A DNA stretch of 64,000 bases from Isochrysis galbana (taxonomy: Eukaryota; Haptophyta; Isochrysidales; Isochrysidaceae). Under the pieces are notes generated by a model that saw only the letters and a list, made by a program, of their open reading frames with translations, searched no databases and was not told the DNA's origin. Each line of letters opens with the position of its first letter. The stretch's first letter is position 1. A program made the translations under genes and the position numbers. The stretch is from the NCBI GenBank assembly GCA_018136815.1, contig CM030933.1, positions 1,750,379-1,814,378 on the forward strand, written 5' to 3'. Shown piece after piece: positions 32,461-43,550 of this stretch.

Positions 32461-33375
32461 TTACAGCAAGGTGCGGAGGGACATGCAGTCACGATCGGGG
32501 ATCTGAGCTTCTCGGCTCTCGCGGAACCACCCAACTACACATTGTCGTTCACGACGCGTTTGTCGTACCATGTGCTCCACCTCTTGGGAATAAAAAACCA
32601 CCAAGGTGCCACCCTCGGGAGAGATATCTACACTCTGCCGCGGTGATGATTGTGAGCCCGCCGTATCAGTCGCCGGACCTCTCAAGGAGCTGCGCGCAAG
32701 ACGCCCTTCGAATCTGACCGATTCTCTGACAGATCCTGAATCGGCTGCACTATCAAGAGTAGAATAAATTCGAAGTTGACCCTGATCCATCTCACTGTCC
32801 CAATTGCAATTCAAGTAGATGAGGAATGAGACTACCCGTCGAGTACTGAAGCCAGACAACGACCCACCGTCGCACGCGTGCCTTCCGTGAAGTATCCAGC
32901 CGTCGTTTTGACGAGAGACATCAAGATGCCGTTTGTAGTGCCCGCCATCAGGGTACAGCAGGTAGTTGAGCTCCGTGTAAGATGGTGTGAGCTCGGGAAG
33001 GCCGAGTGCCTCCTCATCTTGCAGCTGTTGCCGAAGGAGCGCAATTGAGTTCATGAGCCTCATGCGCGTCGACACGCTGCCTGCGCCATTAGGCGGCGGT
33101 GGGAAGAGATGGCATTGCTTGGACCGTCTGACGCTTTGCTCGATCCTCGCTGTCCCCATCCGAGCGGTGCCAACGTGGCACTCGTGTGCAAGGCCTTGCT
33201 GCTCAAGGGCTAGCGTGTCAAGCTGTATCTCTCTTGTCGCGTGTTCGCATAGCCATCCGGGAACAACAACGAACCTGGAGGTGGCGAGCGTGGCCAACTG
33301 GCTCGGCGTGAGCGGCTGCACATGCCATCCGGCCACGGCCGCCGTGTATGCACCCAGCACAGTAAGCCAGGCCAT
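32461..33375 (-). CDS. 2-oxoglutarate/Fe(II)-dependent dioxygenase, prolyl-4-hydroxylase type
   Basis: 304 residues from MAWLTVLGAYTAAVAGW, chosen because it gives a signal-peptide-like start. An upstream in-frame ATG adds 53 low-value residues. The double-stranded beta-helix core is clear. LNYLLYPDGGHYKRHLDVS carries the HxD iron ligands, RRVVSFLIYLN is the following strand, and GGTLVVFYSQEVEHMV with the later RQCVVGWFR supplies the distal His and the Arg that binds 2-oxoglutarate. It would hydroxylate a protein or small-molecule substrate in the secretory route or an organelle. The substrate is unknown. The gene is divergent from the next one, with 685 bp between starts. Confidence 0.85.
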   Translation of the reverse strand: MAWLTVLGAYTAAVAGWHVQPLTPSQLATLATSRFVVVPGWLCEHATREIQLDTLALEQQGLAHECHVGTARMGTARIEQSVRRSKQCHLFPPPPNGAGSVSTRMRLMNSIALLRQQLQDEEALGLPELTPSYTELNYLLYPDGGHYKRHLDVSRQNDGWILHGRHACDGGSLSGFSTRRVVSFLIYLNCNWDSEMDQGQLRIYSTLDSAADSGSVRESVRFEGRLARSSLRGPATDTAGSQSSPRQSVDISPEGGTLVVFYSQEVEHMVRQTRRERQCVVGWFRESREAQIPDRDCMSLRTLL

Positions 33376-33599
33376 TGGAGCACCTACAGCCTCCTTCTCG
33401 CCCAACCCCTCCCTGCCACGCGAGGTGGCGCGGACAGACGCGGCCGTGACGGTGAGCAAAGGAGATGCAGAAGGGCGGGGACAGAGGCGGCCGTGACGAT
33501 GAGCAAAGGAGATGCAGAAGGGCGGGAGCGTCAATGTCGAGAGGCAGCCGAGGAGAAGGCGTGCGGGTGAGAGACGACGACGACGGAGCGCCCCTCTGG

Positions 33600-33859
33600 C
33601 GCCGGGGAGAGAGAGAGAGCTCGGCAGGAAGGGGAGAGAGTGAGAGAAGAGAGCGGAATGTGAGCGTTCACGTGAAATCCTCCGCTCCTAGCAAACTGAG
33701 ACTTTTCCTGGAAGCGGCCGCGCGGGGTATATATTGGGTGTCGTCTCGCCCTCCGCGCGGCGGGGAAGGATGCGGAGGAAATCAGAGAAAGAAAGGAGGG
33801 AACTTTCCTCGCTCTCTCCCTCTCTCTCTCCCTCTCTCTCCACCCCCCCCCTCCCCCCC

Positions 33860-33935
<76 letters not shown>

Positions 33936-34050
33936 CCTCCCTCCCTCTCTCTCTCTGCCGCTGCTTCTCTCTCTTTCTCTCTCTTCCCCTCCCCTCCTTC
34001 TCCCCTCCCCCCCCACCCCCTCCCCTTTCTCTCTCCCTCTCTCCCCTTGC
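33600..34050. repeat. CT/CCCT tract upstream of the SnoaL-like gene
   Basis: 33800-34050 is nearly pure pyrimidine on +, ending 10 bases before the start codon at 34061. It is shared as upstream region with the divergent dioxygenase gene. Confidence 0.9.
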
Positions 34051-34060
34051 CCACCCCGCG

Positions 34061-34858
34061 ATGCGTAGCGTCTCGGTGCTGCTGTTGGGCACGCTCTGTG
34101 GAGCAGCCGGCGTGAGCGGGCTAAGCGTGGGCGGACCTCGTGCACCCGCCGCGGCGATGACCGTGGGCGCCGTTGAGGCCACTGCGCCGCCTTCACGCGA
34201 ACGCTGGATCTCGCACTGGATGGACTGCCTCAAGCATGAGGGCGTCAAGCCTTCCTTTGATGTCCTAGAGAAGACGAAGCAGTTTGTCGAGGCGAGGAAT
34301 GGCGACGCGTCACTCTATGCGAACGATTACGTCTTCCGCGGCTCACTCATCGGACCAATCAGCCGCGAGGATGTTGAGAGGGCTCAGGAGTCCTTCAGCA
34401 TTATCGACGCGTACCCGGACCTAGACCGTGGCGCTTTTGGCTTCACCATCGACCCGAACAATCCCTTCCGGTGCATGTTCTTCGAGCGATGGACGGCCAC
34501 CAACACTGGTCGTGTGACAATTGGTGACTTTGTCGATCTTCCGCCGACGAACAAGCGAGTTGAGCTTCCTATGCATGTGACTTCGATCTGCTGGAACCCT
34601 GATGGAAAGATTGTGTATCAGTGCATCTCACCACCACTCGACCGCTTCGAAGGCAACACGAAGGGTACCGGCGCCGTCTTTGGGCTTCTTCGCTTTGCAG
34701 GGAGCGAAGCCTCGAAGGGATGGCCGGGAGATCCTTGGCTCATATTGCAGCAGAAGCTGGTGTCTCTCACAAGCATCGTGCCCGCCGCGCCGTGGTCAAA
34801 GGAGGTGCCAGCATGGTGGAAGAGCTCAGCACGTGGTGCTGAGCTCAACGACATTTGA
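34061..34858 (+). CDS. NTF2/SnoaL-like protein with N-terminal presequence
   Basis: 265 residues starting MRSVSVLLLGTLCGAAGVSG, a signal-peptide-like stretch followed by an Ala/Pro-rich region, as in bipartite plastid targeting of algae with complex plastids. The body (WISHWMDCLKHEG, YVFRGSLIGPISREDV, GFTIDPNNPFRCMFFERW, ICWNPDGKIVYQCIS) has the alternation of an NTF2-like cone fold of the kind annotated SnoaL-like in algae. I see no catalytic signature and no specific substrate. An in-frame N-terminal extension encoded by the CT repeat was rejected. Confidence 0.7.
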   Translation: MRSVSVLLLGTLCGAAGVSGLSVGGPRAPAAAMTVGAVEATAPPSRERWISHWMDCLKHEGVKPSFDVLEKTKQFVEARNGDASLYANDYVFRGSLIGPISREDVERAQESFSIIDAYPDLDRGAFGFTIDPNNPFRCMFFERWTATNTGRVTIGDFVDLPPTNKRVELPMHVTSICWNPDGKIVYQCISPPLDRFEGNTKGTGAVFGLLRFAGSEASKGWPGDPWLILQQKLVSLTSIVPAAPWSKEVPAWWKSSARGAELNDI

Positions 34859-35881
34859 TGGCTTGCCAATTGCTAGTGAACGAGTGTTCTAGGAAGCTTT
34901 GTAGAAAATCTCCTGGTGCCCATACGCGGATGCTGTCGGCCTCGAACTTGTTCGTTCATGATAGACCTTCCCAAAGGGAATCTCCACGCGCCGCCGTGTG
35001 CACTTGCTACATGTTGCGACTTGCCTCAGTGATTTCGTTGCAACACATGTGACCAAAGGCAGCTGTGCCCCAGTGCAGTTGTTCGATAATATCGTCTCAA
35101 ACACTTCTCATTCTTCACGCCACCGCGCGCGCAGCATTTAGGTGCTACTCCTTGCTTGTGCACCGGCCTTGCACTGTAGTTAGAGGTGGGACGCCATCGC
35201 GCGTGCCGCAGGAGAGAGGAGAGGGAGCGCGGAGAAGGGGGTGGGCGGAGCGAGAGCTCCGCTCACCGCTCACCGAAAAATAGGTAAGTCCCGCACTTGT
35301 TTACAGGAGAAGTCAGGACTGAGGACGCCGCGACGCCGCCAGCCCGGTAGGCGTAGGAGGAGAAGGGGGGAACGGACCACCGGGGGGGAGGCGCGGGTCA
35401 CCGGACCATATCTTAGCCCTTTACCCCTATCCCCCTAGTAGTGCACGGGGGGCGTCGCCTGATGGCGGGGGGGAAAGGGCCGAGGGAGCGGGGGTGTATG
35501 TAGAAAGTTTTGCTGCGTGAGTAGAAAGCAGAGGGTCCACGGCCGCGTGTGCGGTGAGACTATTAAGAAGTTCACTCTTTTCGGCCAGAATCCACCCAAA
35601 TGTCTAAAGAACTGTCTTGACATTTCCGCCAAGCCCTACCGCCCAAATATCGCAATGGAATTGATGGCGTGGTGCACTTGCATCTGTACGCCTTTTACCT
35701 TCTACCTTCTACCCATGGGCACTCCGACTATCATTAGAATAAGTGCCCCACTCGGTGTCCCTCCCTCTCGTCTCTTCTCCATCCCTCTTCCCCCTCCCCG
35801 TGCTCTCCCCTCCCTCCCGTTTCACACCCTTCCCCTCCTCCCCTACTCTCGCCCACGCCTCGCCGGTTCCCGCAGCGCCCG
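34859..35881. other. Intergenic, nothing recognised
   Basis: Short frames only. 35750-35870 is pyrimidine-rich just upstream of the GDSL gene. Confidence 0.4.
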
Positions 35882-36724
35882 ATGCTCCGGCGCGCCTCGC
35901 GCATGGCCGGGGTCGCTGCTGGAGGGCTCGGTGCCCTTGTCGGCTGCCAGGCTGCGTGGGTGCGTGCCGCCTTCGTGCTTCCGCCCGACGCCTCTGGCCC
36001 CACGCGTGGCATCGTGGGCGAGCGACCCGGTGAGACCCGCAACATCGTCTTTCTGGGCGATTCTCTCGTCACCGGTGTCGGCTGCGAGCCCACGCGCGGT
36101 GAAGGGCCGACGCTGCCGCGAGCGGTCGCGCATGAGCTCTCTGCTCGGATGGGGGGGGAGGTGAGCTGGCTCGCACTGGGAGAGACGGGCGCCGACATCC
36201 TTTCATTGTCCGAACGACTGCTTCCTAGCCTCGCCGCCGAGGCCGAGCGCTGCAGGCAAGAGGGTGGCCAGATCGACGCGGTCGTGATTGTTTGCGGGCT
36301 TAATGACATGAAGAGCTGCTTCCTCTTTTGCCAGCCGCACCTCAATCCTGTCGCATTCGCCTCCAACCTCAGGCGCGTCATCCGCGCAGTGCGCGAGCTG
36401 ACAGGCGAGCAGTGTGCCGTGCTGCTGCCTGGCGTGAGCGTTGATGGAGTCCCTCGTTTCGAGCCTTTCTGGCCGTTGTCTGCATTCATCACCGCAGTCG
36501 CGCAGATGTGGGAAAGTAGGAAGGAGCACGTTGCTGCCGAGCTTGCCGCAGCTGGGGCGCGTGTCGCCTTTTGCAGCGGCAAAGGCGTGTCGCTTGATGC
36601 CAGCCACTTCTGCCGTGACGGGATGCACCCGAACGACCAAGGCTATCAGTTTTGGGCAACTCTCATGGTGGATGATCTTGTCCGTGCCATTGGCCAGCCC
36701 GGGAGCTCCTCATGCGAAAGGTAG
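35882..36724 (+). CDS. SGNH/GDSL-family hydrolase
   Basis: 280 residues, no intron. Block I is NIVFLGDSLVTG, with nucleophile Ser at about 61. Block II is the Gly of LGETGADI. Block III is VIVCGLNDM (G-x-N-D). Block V is DGMHPNDQGY, with the catalytic Asp/His pair. All four catalytic/oxyanion positions are intact, so an active esterase, lipase or acyl-transfer enzyme is expected. The N-terminus MLRRASRMAGVAAGGLGALVG may be a presequence or membrane anchor. The substrate cannot be read from the sequence. Confidence 0.88.
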   Translation: MLRRASRMAGVAAGGLGALVGCQAAWVRAAFVLPPDASGPTRGIVGERPGETRNIVFLGDSLVTGVGCEPTRGEGPTLPRAVAHELSARMGGEVSWLALGETGADILSLSERLLPSLAAEAERCRQEGGQIDAVVIVCGLNDMKSCFLFCQPHLNPVAFASNLRRVIRAVRELTGEQCAVLLPGVSVDGVPRFEPFWPLSAFITAVAQMWESRKEHVAAELAAAGARVAFCSGKGVSLDASHFCRDGMHPNDQGYQFWATLMVDDLVRAIGQPGSSSCER

Positions 36725-37000
36725 GGCGCGATGTGCCAGACCTGAGGGGCCCTCAGAGTTGTCCCTGTAGCTATTTATTGGTGAAGCCTCAGCACTAGAG
36801 AAGGCTTTGACAGCCTTGTGTGCAGCACACTACACGCTATGGAGCACTCCCATCAAAGATGACTTCATAGGCCTAAGCATAAGACGAATTTCAATAGGAA
36901 AATTTTGGGATGCTCATGTGTCAACGATAAAAAACATTTAAGATTCTCGCCTCGCGCGTGGCCATGCGCCATGCGCCTCTATTTTGCTACCACGCCGACA

Positions 37001-38330
37001 AAACTATTGTTATAGTTTGACCTATGGAGCGTGCCGCGACCGCTCCCGAGCCCCAGGCGACCCTCGTCACCGCGCTTCACCTGGGACGCCCCATGCCGCC
37101 CGAGGCGGCTCGTCAGAAAGCCCTCTCAAAGCCCATCCAGCCCATCCAAACCACACCCGCGCAAGCGCGCGGGGGGGCGAGCACTGGCACCGAACAGGTT
37201 GCCACCATGGCTCTGCGTAGCATGTAGCATGCAGCATGCAGGGGGTCTTGGAGACCCCCTCCAACAGTGGGAAACCCTCCCACCCCAAGAGCACCTCATG
37301 TGGGAGGGCAGCTCAGCTGCCCTCCCGATGGTGGAAACCTCTACCATCAGTGGGCACTTCACAACCATCAATATCCTACAGAGAGAGAGAGCACCCTAAG
37401 CAGCCTCTGATTTTTCCATGTTGACTCACTTCTCGTTTTCACCCCACTCCTGTGGGCCACAAGAACCTACAACTACAACTCAGTGCCCTGCCTTGGGCAC
37501 TCCTTCAACACTTGACTCCCTCTCCCACTCTCCCTTCCCTCTACAACTACAACCAACCCAAACAGCACGAACCCCCTCGCCCTCTGTTCAAAGCACCAAA
37601 AATTTCAACTCAAGACCCATGTTGATACACTTCTCGTTTTCACCCCACTCTTGTGACAACACAGCGGCTTTTCTGCTATCAAGTCGACAGACCCCACCCC
37701 TCCTCGGGATATCTAGGTATCTTGGCATGGAGATACATACTAACGGACTTCTACAACGTCCACTACGGAAACGCGGAAGCTAGACCGGCGAAAGCCATTC
37801 TGAAAGCCGTCCTCCGTCCTCTCGAGATACCATATGTTAGTCAAGGCGAAGGTAGGCTTCTTCCAACGCCTGAAGACCCAGAGAGAAGGATTTGGGCTGC
37901 ATGCCCCGAGCAACAAACATTTGCGCAAGATGATCACTCCCTTATACACTGTCACTGTCGATCGACAAAGACTTCAACTTGGAGATTTCGGGCGACCTGA
38001 TGCTGATGCAAGCGGCGACCGAGCTGGGCATCCGGAACATAACATATCTCACTCGGGCAAGAACGAGGATCCCCACTGATCGACCGCCCCTAGGGGGCGA
38101 GACGTGACCCACATACCTCACTCTTACCCCCTCTGTCTCACGCCCCCGGCCGAAGCAGCGCAGCGCGCGCGGCCCCCCCTCCCCCTGTCCTCCAGAGAAG
38201 GAACCGGGGGGAGGGGAAGGGGATGGTGGTATGGTGGTAGGATAGGGAGGGTAGTTAGGAATAGCACCAGCAATCTGCCTCACGCCGTGCGCAAGTAGCG
38301 GCTAGCATTTTAAGATTTTTTTTTTGGGAC
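37001..38330 (+). mobile_element. LINE copy (g), hairpin to 3' tail, internally deleted
   Basis: Hairpin 37001-37018, ATG at 37024 and a short MERAATAP frame. A 38-bp direct repeat at about 37415 and 37618 (CACTTCTCGTTTTCACCCCA core) lies at the edges of the next segment. 37650-38060 encodes the LINE C-terminus (CYQVDRPHPSSGYLGILAWR...) ending near LGIRNIT. A type-B 3' UTR ends AAGATTTTTTTTTT at about 38329. All enzymatic domains are deleted. Confidence 0.7.
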
Positions 38331-38339
38331 ACCCAGGGG

Positions 38340-38425
38340 AGGTGGGCGATAGTGGTCAAACTGAGTGAGTGACCGGGCTACCCCCTTCAATATCAGTACT
38401 TAAAAAGTCTTGTTCGACCGCCCTA
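38340..38425 (-). repeat. Degenerate terminus of the GGGCGGTCAAAC family
   Basis: Ends GTTCGACCGCCCTA and is preceded by TACTTAAAAAGTCTT, equivalent to the right arm at 63852. It also contains GTGAGTGACCGGGCTA (38365-38380), the terminus of repeat C. Confidence 0.45.
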
Positions 38426-38429
38426 CCTA

Positions 38430-38645
38430 GGTGCCGTGTGGCCGCCCTCCGCACACCATCTTCACCATTTCTTCACCTGAAGCTGCACCGAAGCCTCGCC
38501 GTTTGACCACCATATCCCAGTTGGATTTTTTTATTGCGGCCTCATTGGCGTCTAGTGATTGTGGTGGTGGTGGAGCCTTGGACTGGAAAGGGGGAGCCGT
38601 CGGCGTTCGGCGCGTGCTCTATCACTCAAACTATAACAATGGTTT
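38430..38645 (-). mobile_element. LINE 5'-end fragment (copy h)
   Basis: Hairpin at 38628-38645 with one G-T wobble. The start codon position reads ATA instead of ATG. About 200 bases of the Pro-rich N-terminal region follow. Confidence 0.6.
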
Positions 38646-39247
38646 TTGCAACACGCTGATGACAACAACCTCCCAAGCCGCCTCACGTAGAGTGACTACA
38701 AGTCCACCCGGCGACACGTGAACGTCACCCGGGGACTTGACATACCCTGACTCTCACCCGGCGATACGCTGAGGAGCTCAAGAGGTGAGGCCCGCGTCCG
38801 ATAGGGCCACATCCTAGCATTGGTGGATAGATGTTGCTGCTCCATACTGGAAGGTCGTAAACTGTGGTACTGGAGCAATTGACAAAGTGATGTGCCGCAA
38901 TACGCCCAAGCGGTAGGCTGCTTCGCACAAAGCCACGCGCTCACCCACCTTCGTTGGAATCCGAAGTGTTGGCGGCGCTGAGAGAGCTGAGTCGGCCAAG
39001 AACATCGCGGCAGCGCCTAGGAGGCTGAGCCAACGGAGGGCACCACGTCACATGCTTAAGGTGACGTGAACCTGTCGGATGACCCCGCGCTCGTTGAGGC
39101 CCATCGGATAGCCAAGCTCGCCCCACATCCGTCTTCGGACGAAACGGGCTACTCCGTCTCATGGCTCGCCGCGAATACATTGAAGGACGGCCCCCCCACG
39201 TGCGCGTGTGAGGCGGAAGACGGAGATCCGGTGAAGTACCGGAGGAC
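38646..39247. other. Intergenic, nothing recognised
   Basis: Short frames without motif. The presumed 3' end of the F-box/cyclin gene falls here. Confidence 0.4.
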
Positions 39248-41822
39248 TCATTCTAAGGGTGCGGAAAAGGCGGAGCCGTCCTTTGAGTTGATGGCGCTGT
39301 CTTCTATGACCATCCGCACGGCGAGTGAGGAGGCGCCGTGCGGCGCGAAAGGGGGTACTGCAAGCACATTGAGGAAGCGCTGACTGCGGAATTTGATTGC
39401 CAGCGGCGCCCAACGGCGCTTGGAGGAGCCCGTGTCCGCGCCTCGAGCGGCGTCCGCATATGTGGCGAGCTGTGGTGGCGAGAGGGAGCCCAGCTCGCGG
39501 TGCACCGCCTCGTGTTGTTCTTGAAGCAACGCGATGGGCTGGCGGAGCTCCTCTGCCGAGTAGCCCGTTACCTGGGCCATTGTGGGTGTCCAGTACGAGA
39601 GCGCGGTTGTGGCGACGCGCGGCGAGCCATCCGCCCATCGACCGAGTCGCAGCGCAGCGACTGCGAGACAGAGGGCGGAGGAAGCGAGAAGGGACGGCCG
39701 GATGGCTGCTGCGGCGGGCGAGAGTAACGCGAGGTCGCAGAGAAGCTGGGCGAGCATCGCACTCTGCTTAGAGGCGCCACGGTGAGCCGCGAAGTTGGAG
39801 GGCCATGCGAGTCGACCCAGCACGCAAAAGAGGCAGTCGACTGCGGTAGGGAAGGCTAGATCGAAGCTGAGCGCAATGCAGATCTAAAGGGGAAGTGGAT
39901 TGGTGAGTGAGTGCATGGTTGGCTTTGGGGGGTGGGGGCAAGGATGGGTTAGAGAGTGCACGGTTGGTTTTTTTGGAGGGTGGGGGCAAGACTCGGTGGT
40001 GGGGCGGTGCACGGTGCCACGCCAGACTAAGTGGTCCAGGCCAGCGAATGCGGCGGCTCACCCGCAGCTCGGCCTCGAGCAGCTCGGCGACCGAGTGCTC
40101 CAACTTGCAGTAGGCGGCAAGCTGCTCGACGGTGTGCGTCTCAACTTCCTGGAATTTGCACGCGAGGAGGAGGGCGGCGGCGGTTGAGACACGCACACGC
40201 TTGCTGTCGACGGCGGCCACTGAGTTGTGTGCGTCCGCCGCCAGCGGCCTTTTGACGTCATCTGGGGCGAGCGCGAGGTAGTGGTCGAGCAGCCGGACTG
40301 CGAGGTGGACCGTACGGTCGGACCGACAAAACTCGCAGGCAGCGCCCTGCAGCCAGAGTGCAGCGGCCTCACGTGCCTCATCAGCAGCGAGGCCCACAGC
40401 GCGCCAAACCGCCGTGCCAGACTCGAGCCGGAGCGCGACCGCGCGCTCTGATTCGCGCCGCCGCCACGACTCCCACACCCACCCGTCATCACGACCGCCG
40501 CTCGCGCCGGATGGCGTGCCAAAGAGGCCGCCGCTGCGCCGGCCACCGCTGTTCGCTGCCGGGGAGGCGTGGAAGCGCGCCCGCGGTGGCGGCGGCGGCG
40601 TCTTGTCGCCTGCGGTCGGATCGTCCGGCGTAAGGAAGGGGTGCTCAAGCGCGGCGGCCGCCGAGATGCGCGCCGAAGGGTCGAGGTCAAGCATTCGGCG
40701 GAGCAGCCCCGCCGCTAAGGGGTGCGCGGCCAGCTCTGCGAGCTGCGGGTGGTCCTCCCATGGCTTGGGGCGCATGCGCGGGAAGGCGGTGTTGAAGAAA
40801 GGCAGCAGCGCAGCGCGAGGCCAGCTTTCCGATGAGCCGGGGGTGCCGAGCAGCGAGAAGATCTTGAAGAGCTGGCCTATGTCAGAGTCACCCACAAAGA
40901 GCATCGTACCTGTCATCATCTCTGCAAAGACGCAGCCGACAGCCCACAAGTCGATGGCGGTCGTGTAGTGGGCGCAGCCGAGGAGGATCTCGGGCGCGCG
41001 GTACGGCAACGTCACAACGGTGGGCGAAGAGGCGCCTAAAACGTGCCGCGCACCGTAGAGTGGTCCCACCGCCTCGAGGGCCGGCTCGGCACCAGAGGCG
41101 GCGCCGCCCTCGGCGCCCTCAGCTGCTGGCGCGAGCAGCCAGCGCACGGAATTGAAGTCGGAGAGCCGCACATGCCATCGCTCGCCCGGTAGCGCGCCCC
41201 CCTCGGTACCGACCGCCTCATCGAGCAGGATGTATTTGGGCTTCAGATTCCGGTGTGTAATACCCTGCGCGTGGCAGTGCGCGAGCGCGGCGAGCACCTG
41301 GCGCACGACACAGCGTGCCTCGTCCATCGGCAGTGTGCTCCGCTCCTTGAGCACCGTCTCAAGCGGCACGCCGACATCGCCATAGAAGAGGGAGAGGGAG
41401 TTACGCGGGACGTCAACGTTGACGAGGACAAGCGGCACGATTGTCGGGTGCGACAGCTGCTGCAGGCACGAGATCGAGCGCAGCAGCCTGTAGGAGACAC
41501 CCTCCCCTGCCTCGACATAGTCAAGGTCGACGACACGGCACATCAGCCTCAGCCGCCCGAGCTTGCGCTCACAGTGGGTCCATGAGCCGGTGTGGTCGAC
41601 GCGCGTGGGCGAGAGCGGCGTGAAGTGGCCAACGAGCAGTGCTCGTGAGTCCATGCTCGAGAACCTCGTCGATGCCCAGAGGGAGGGGTCGAGGGCTGCG
41701 AGCGCCCAGCGGCGGCAGACGCGAGCGGCTGAGAACAGCTCAGCGAGGGAAAGGGAGCGGAAGACCTCGACGAGGCACTCGTCGGGGAGAGTGGCGCATG
41801 ACGCGACGACGCGACGAGCCAT
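39248..41822 (-). CDS. F-box + CDK-like pseudokinase + cyclin fusion protein (2 exons)
   Basis: Exon 1 41822-40062, exon 2 39883-39248, GT-AG intron (GTGAGC...TTTAG), 798 residues. Residues 12-50 are an F-box (LPDECLVEVFRSLSLAEL...CRRW). About 60-396 is a CDK fold with C-lobe signatures VVTLPYRAPEILLG, DLWAVGCVFAEMMTG and DSDIGQLFKIFSLLGTP. The catalytic residues are all changed: the VAIK Lys is Arg96, the helix-C Glu is Ser116, HRD is HRN (Asn192), the metal-binding Asn is Tyr197, and DFG is DFN (Asn224). About 450-590 is a cyclin N box (TVHLAVRLLDHYLA, STAAALLLACKFQEVE). Exon 2 continues LSFDLAFPTAVDCL and a cyclin C fold (YWTPTMAQVTGYSAEEL, IKFRSQRFLNV). It is probably a non-catalytic CDK-cyclin module tethered to SKP1/cullin through the F-box. 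Splicing joins the cyclin seamlessly. Confidence 0.88.
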
Positions 41823-42200
41823 CCCCGCGCCGAAGGGAAACGTGTGGGGGAGGGGGGGGGAAGAGGGGAGGGCAGCCCGCCTCGCGCCGAGGGAGAGAGT
41901 GCGCCGCGGCGGGCGAGCGACCGGCGCGGGGGTCGGCTAATTATTTAGAGAATTGGTGTGCTTCACGAATGAATTCGGCCAATGCCTTTTGCCGCGGCGG
42001 GCGACCGCTTGCGGCCTTCCCCTTTGGTAGAATCGTCTATGTGATGAGAGAGAGAGAGAGATGATGGGCTCTCCGAGGAAGAGCCCATCTACTCTCCGAG
42101 TGGCCGCGCGCCGGGGGGGGAGAGAGAGGGGGGGGGGGAGGGGGGGGGGGGGGAGGGAGGGGGAGAGAGAGAGAGCGCCGCCGCGGGCGAGTGAGAGAGA

Positions 42201-42298
<98 letters not shown>

Positions 42299-42656
42299 GG
42301 GGGGGGGGGGGGAGGGGAGGAGAGAGGGCGGGGGGGGGGGGGGACCTCTCCTCCCCCCCGCCCCCCGCTCGGCTCGGCTCGCCGCCGGTCAGAGAGGAGA
42401 GAAGAGAGAGAAGAGAGAGGAGAAGAGAGAGAGAGAGTAGTAGAGCGGCGGCTCGTCTTGGAGTCTGTGCCTCCTCCTCTCTCACGCCTCTTGTTCCCCC
42501 CCTTTATTCCTTCCTCTCGCAGAAGAGAGGGGACACAGAGGGGACAACGGCCCGCGTGTCCGTGACGCCGCAGCATCTCCCCCCAATCTTCTTCTATCTC
42601 TCTCTCTCCTCTCTCTCGCTCCCCCTCTCTCAAGCCGGGAGACATGAGAGAACGGG

Positions 42657-42693
<37 letters not shown>

Positions 42694-42870
42694 CCTCCTC
42701 TCCGCCCAAAGAGGGGGTGCAGGTCCCCCCCCCCCCCCTCTCTCTCTCGGGGTTGCCCTCTTTTGGGTGCGGTGGCCACCGCCGACGATGGGCCGCCGCC
42801 GCCGTCGGCGCCTCGGCCGCGCGGCGCGAGCGCAGCGCTCGACGCGCCGCTGCTGCCGTTGCCCTCTCTT
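41823..42870. repeat. GA, G-run and CT low-complexity block
   Basis: 42045-42330 and 42390-42440 are GA repeats and G-runs. 42596-42640 is CT, and 42660-42700 is GA. Upstream region of the F-box/cyclin gene. No gene. Confidence 0.85.
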
Positions 42871-43500
42871 CTCAGCCACCACCACCCCTCTGCTCCTCTT
42901 CTCAGCCACCACCACCCCTCTGCTCCTCTTCTCAGCCACCATCACCCCTCTGCTCCTCTTCTCAGCCACCATCACCCCTCTGCTCCTCTTCTCAGCCACC
43001 ACCACCCCTCTGCTCCTCTTCTCAGCCACCATCACCCCTCTGCTCCTCTTCTCAGCCACCACCACCCCTCTGCTCCTCTTCTCAGCCACCATCACCCCTC
43101 TGCTCCTCTTCTCAGCCACCACCACCCCTCTGCTCCTCTTCTCAGCCACCACCACCCCTCTGCTCCTCTTCTCAGCCACCACCACCCCTCTGCTCCTCTT
43201 CTCAGCCACCACCACCCCTCTGCTCCTCTTCTCAGCCACCATCACCCCTCTGCTCCTCTTCTCAGCCACCACCACCCCTCTGCTCCTCTTCTCAGCCACC
43301 ACCACCCCTCTGCTCCTCTTCTCAGCCACCACCACCCCTCTGCTCCTCTTCTCAGCCACCACCACCCCTCTGCTCCTCTTCTCAGCCACCACCACCCCTC
43401 TGCTCCTCTTCTCAGCCACCACCACCCCTCTGCTCCTCTTCTCAGCCACCACCACCCCTCTGCTCCTCTTCTCAGCCACCACCACCCCTCTGCTTCCGCT
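42871..43500. repeat. 30-bp minisatellite, 21 copies
   Basis: Unit CTCAGCCACCACCACCCCTC plus TGCTCCTCTT repeats 21 times without indels. Five copies carry one C-to-T change (ACCATCACC). The unit is a multiple of three and stop-free in several frames, which creates repeated-peptide frames on both strands (KRSRGVVVAE on -, SHHHPSAPLL on +). I cannot show that any is translated. Confidence 0.95.
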
Positions 43501-43550
43501 GCTTCTCTTATTCATAGGCCGCGGTGCCGCAGAGGGATCTGAGGCCCACA

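Noticed and set aside
32461..34858. Functional operon-like pairing of the dioxygenase and SnoaL-like genes
   Set aside because: The divergent layout with a shared CT tract is visible, but nothing links the functions and eukaryotic neighbours are often unrelated.
42871..43500. CRISPR array
   Set aside because: Contiguous 30-bp units without spacers, in a eukaryotic genome with no cas genes.
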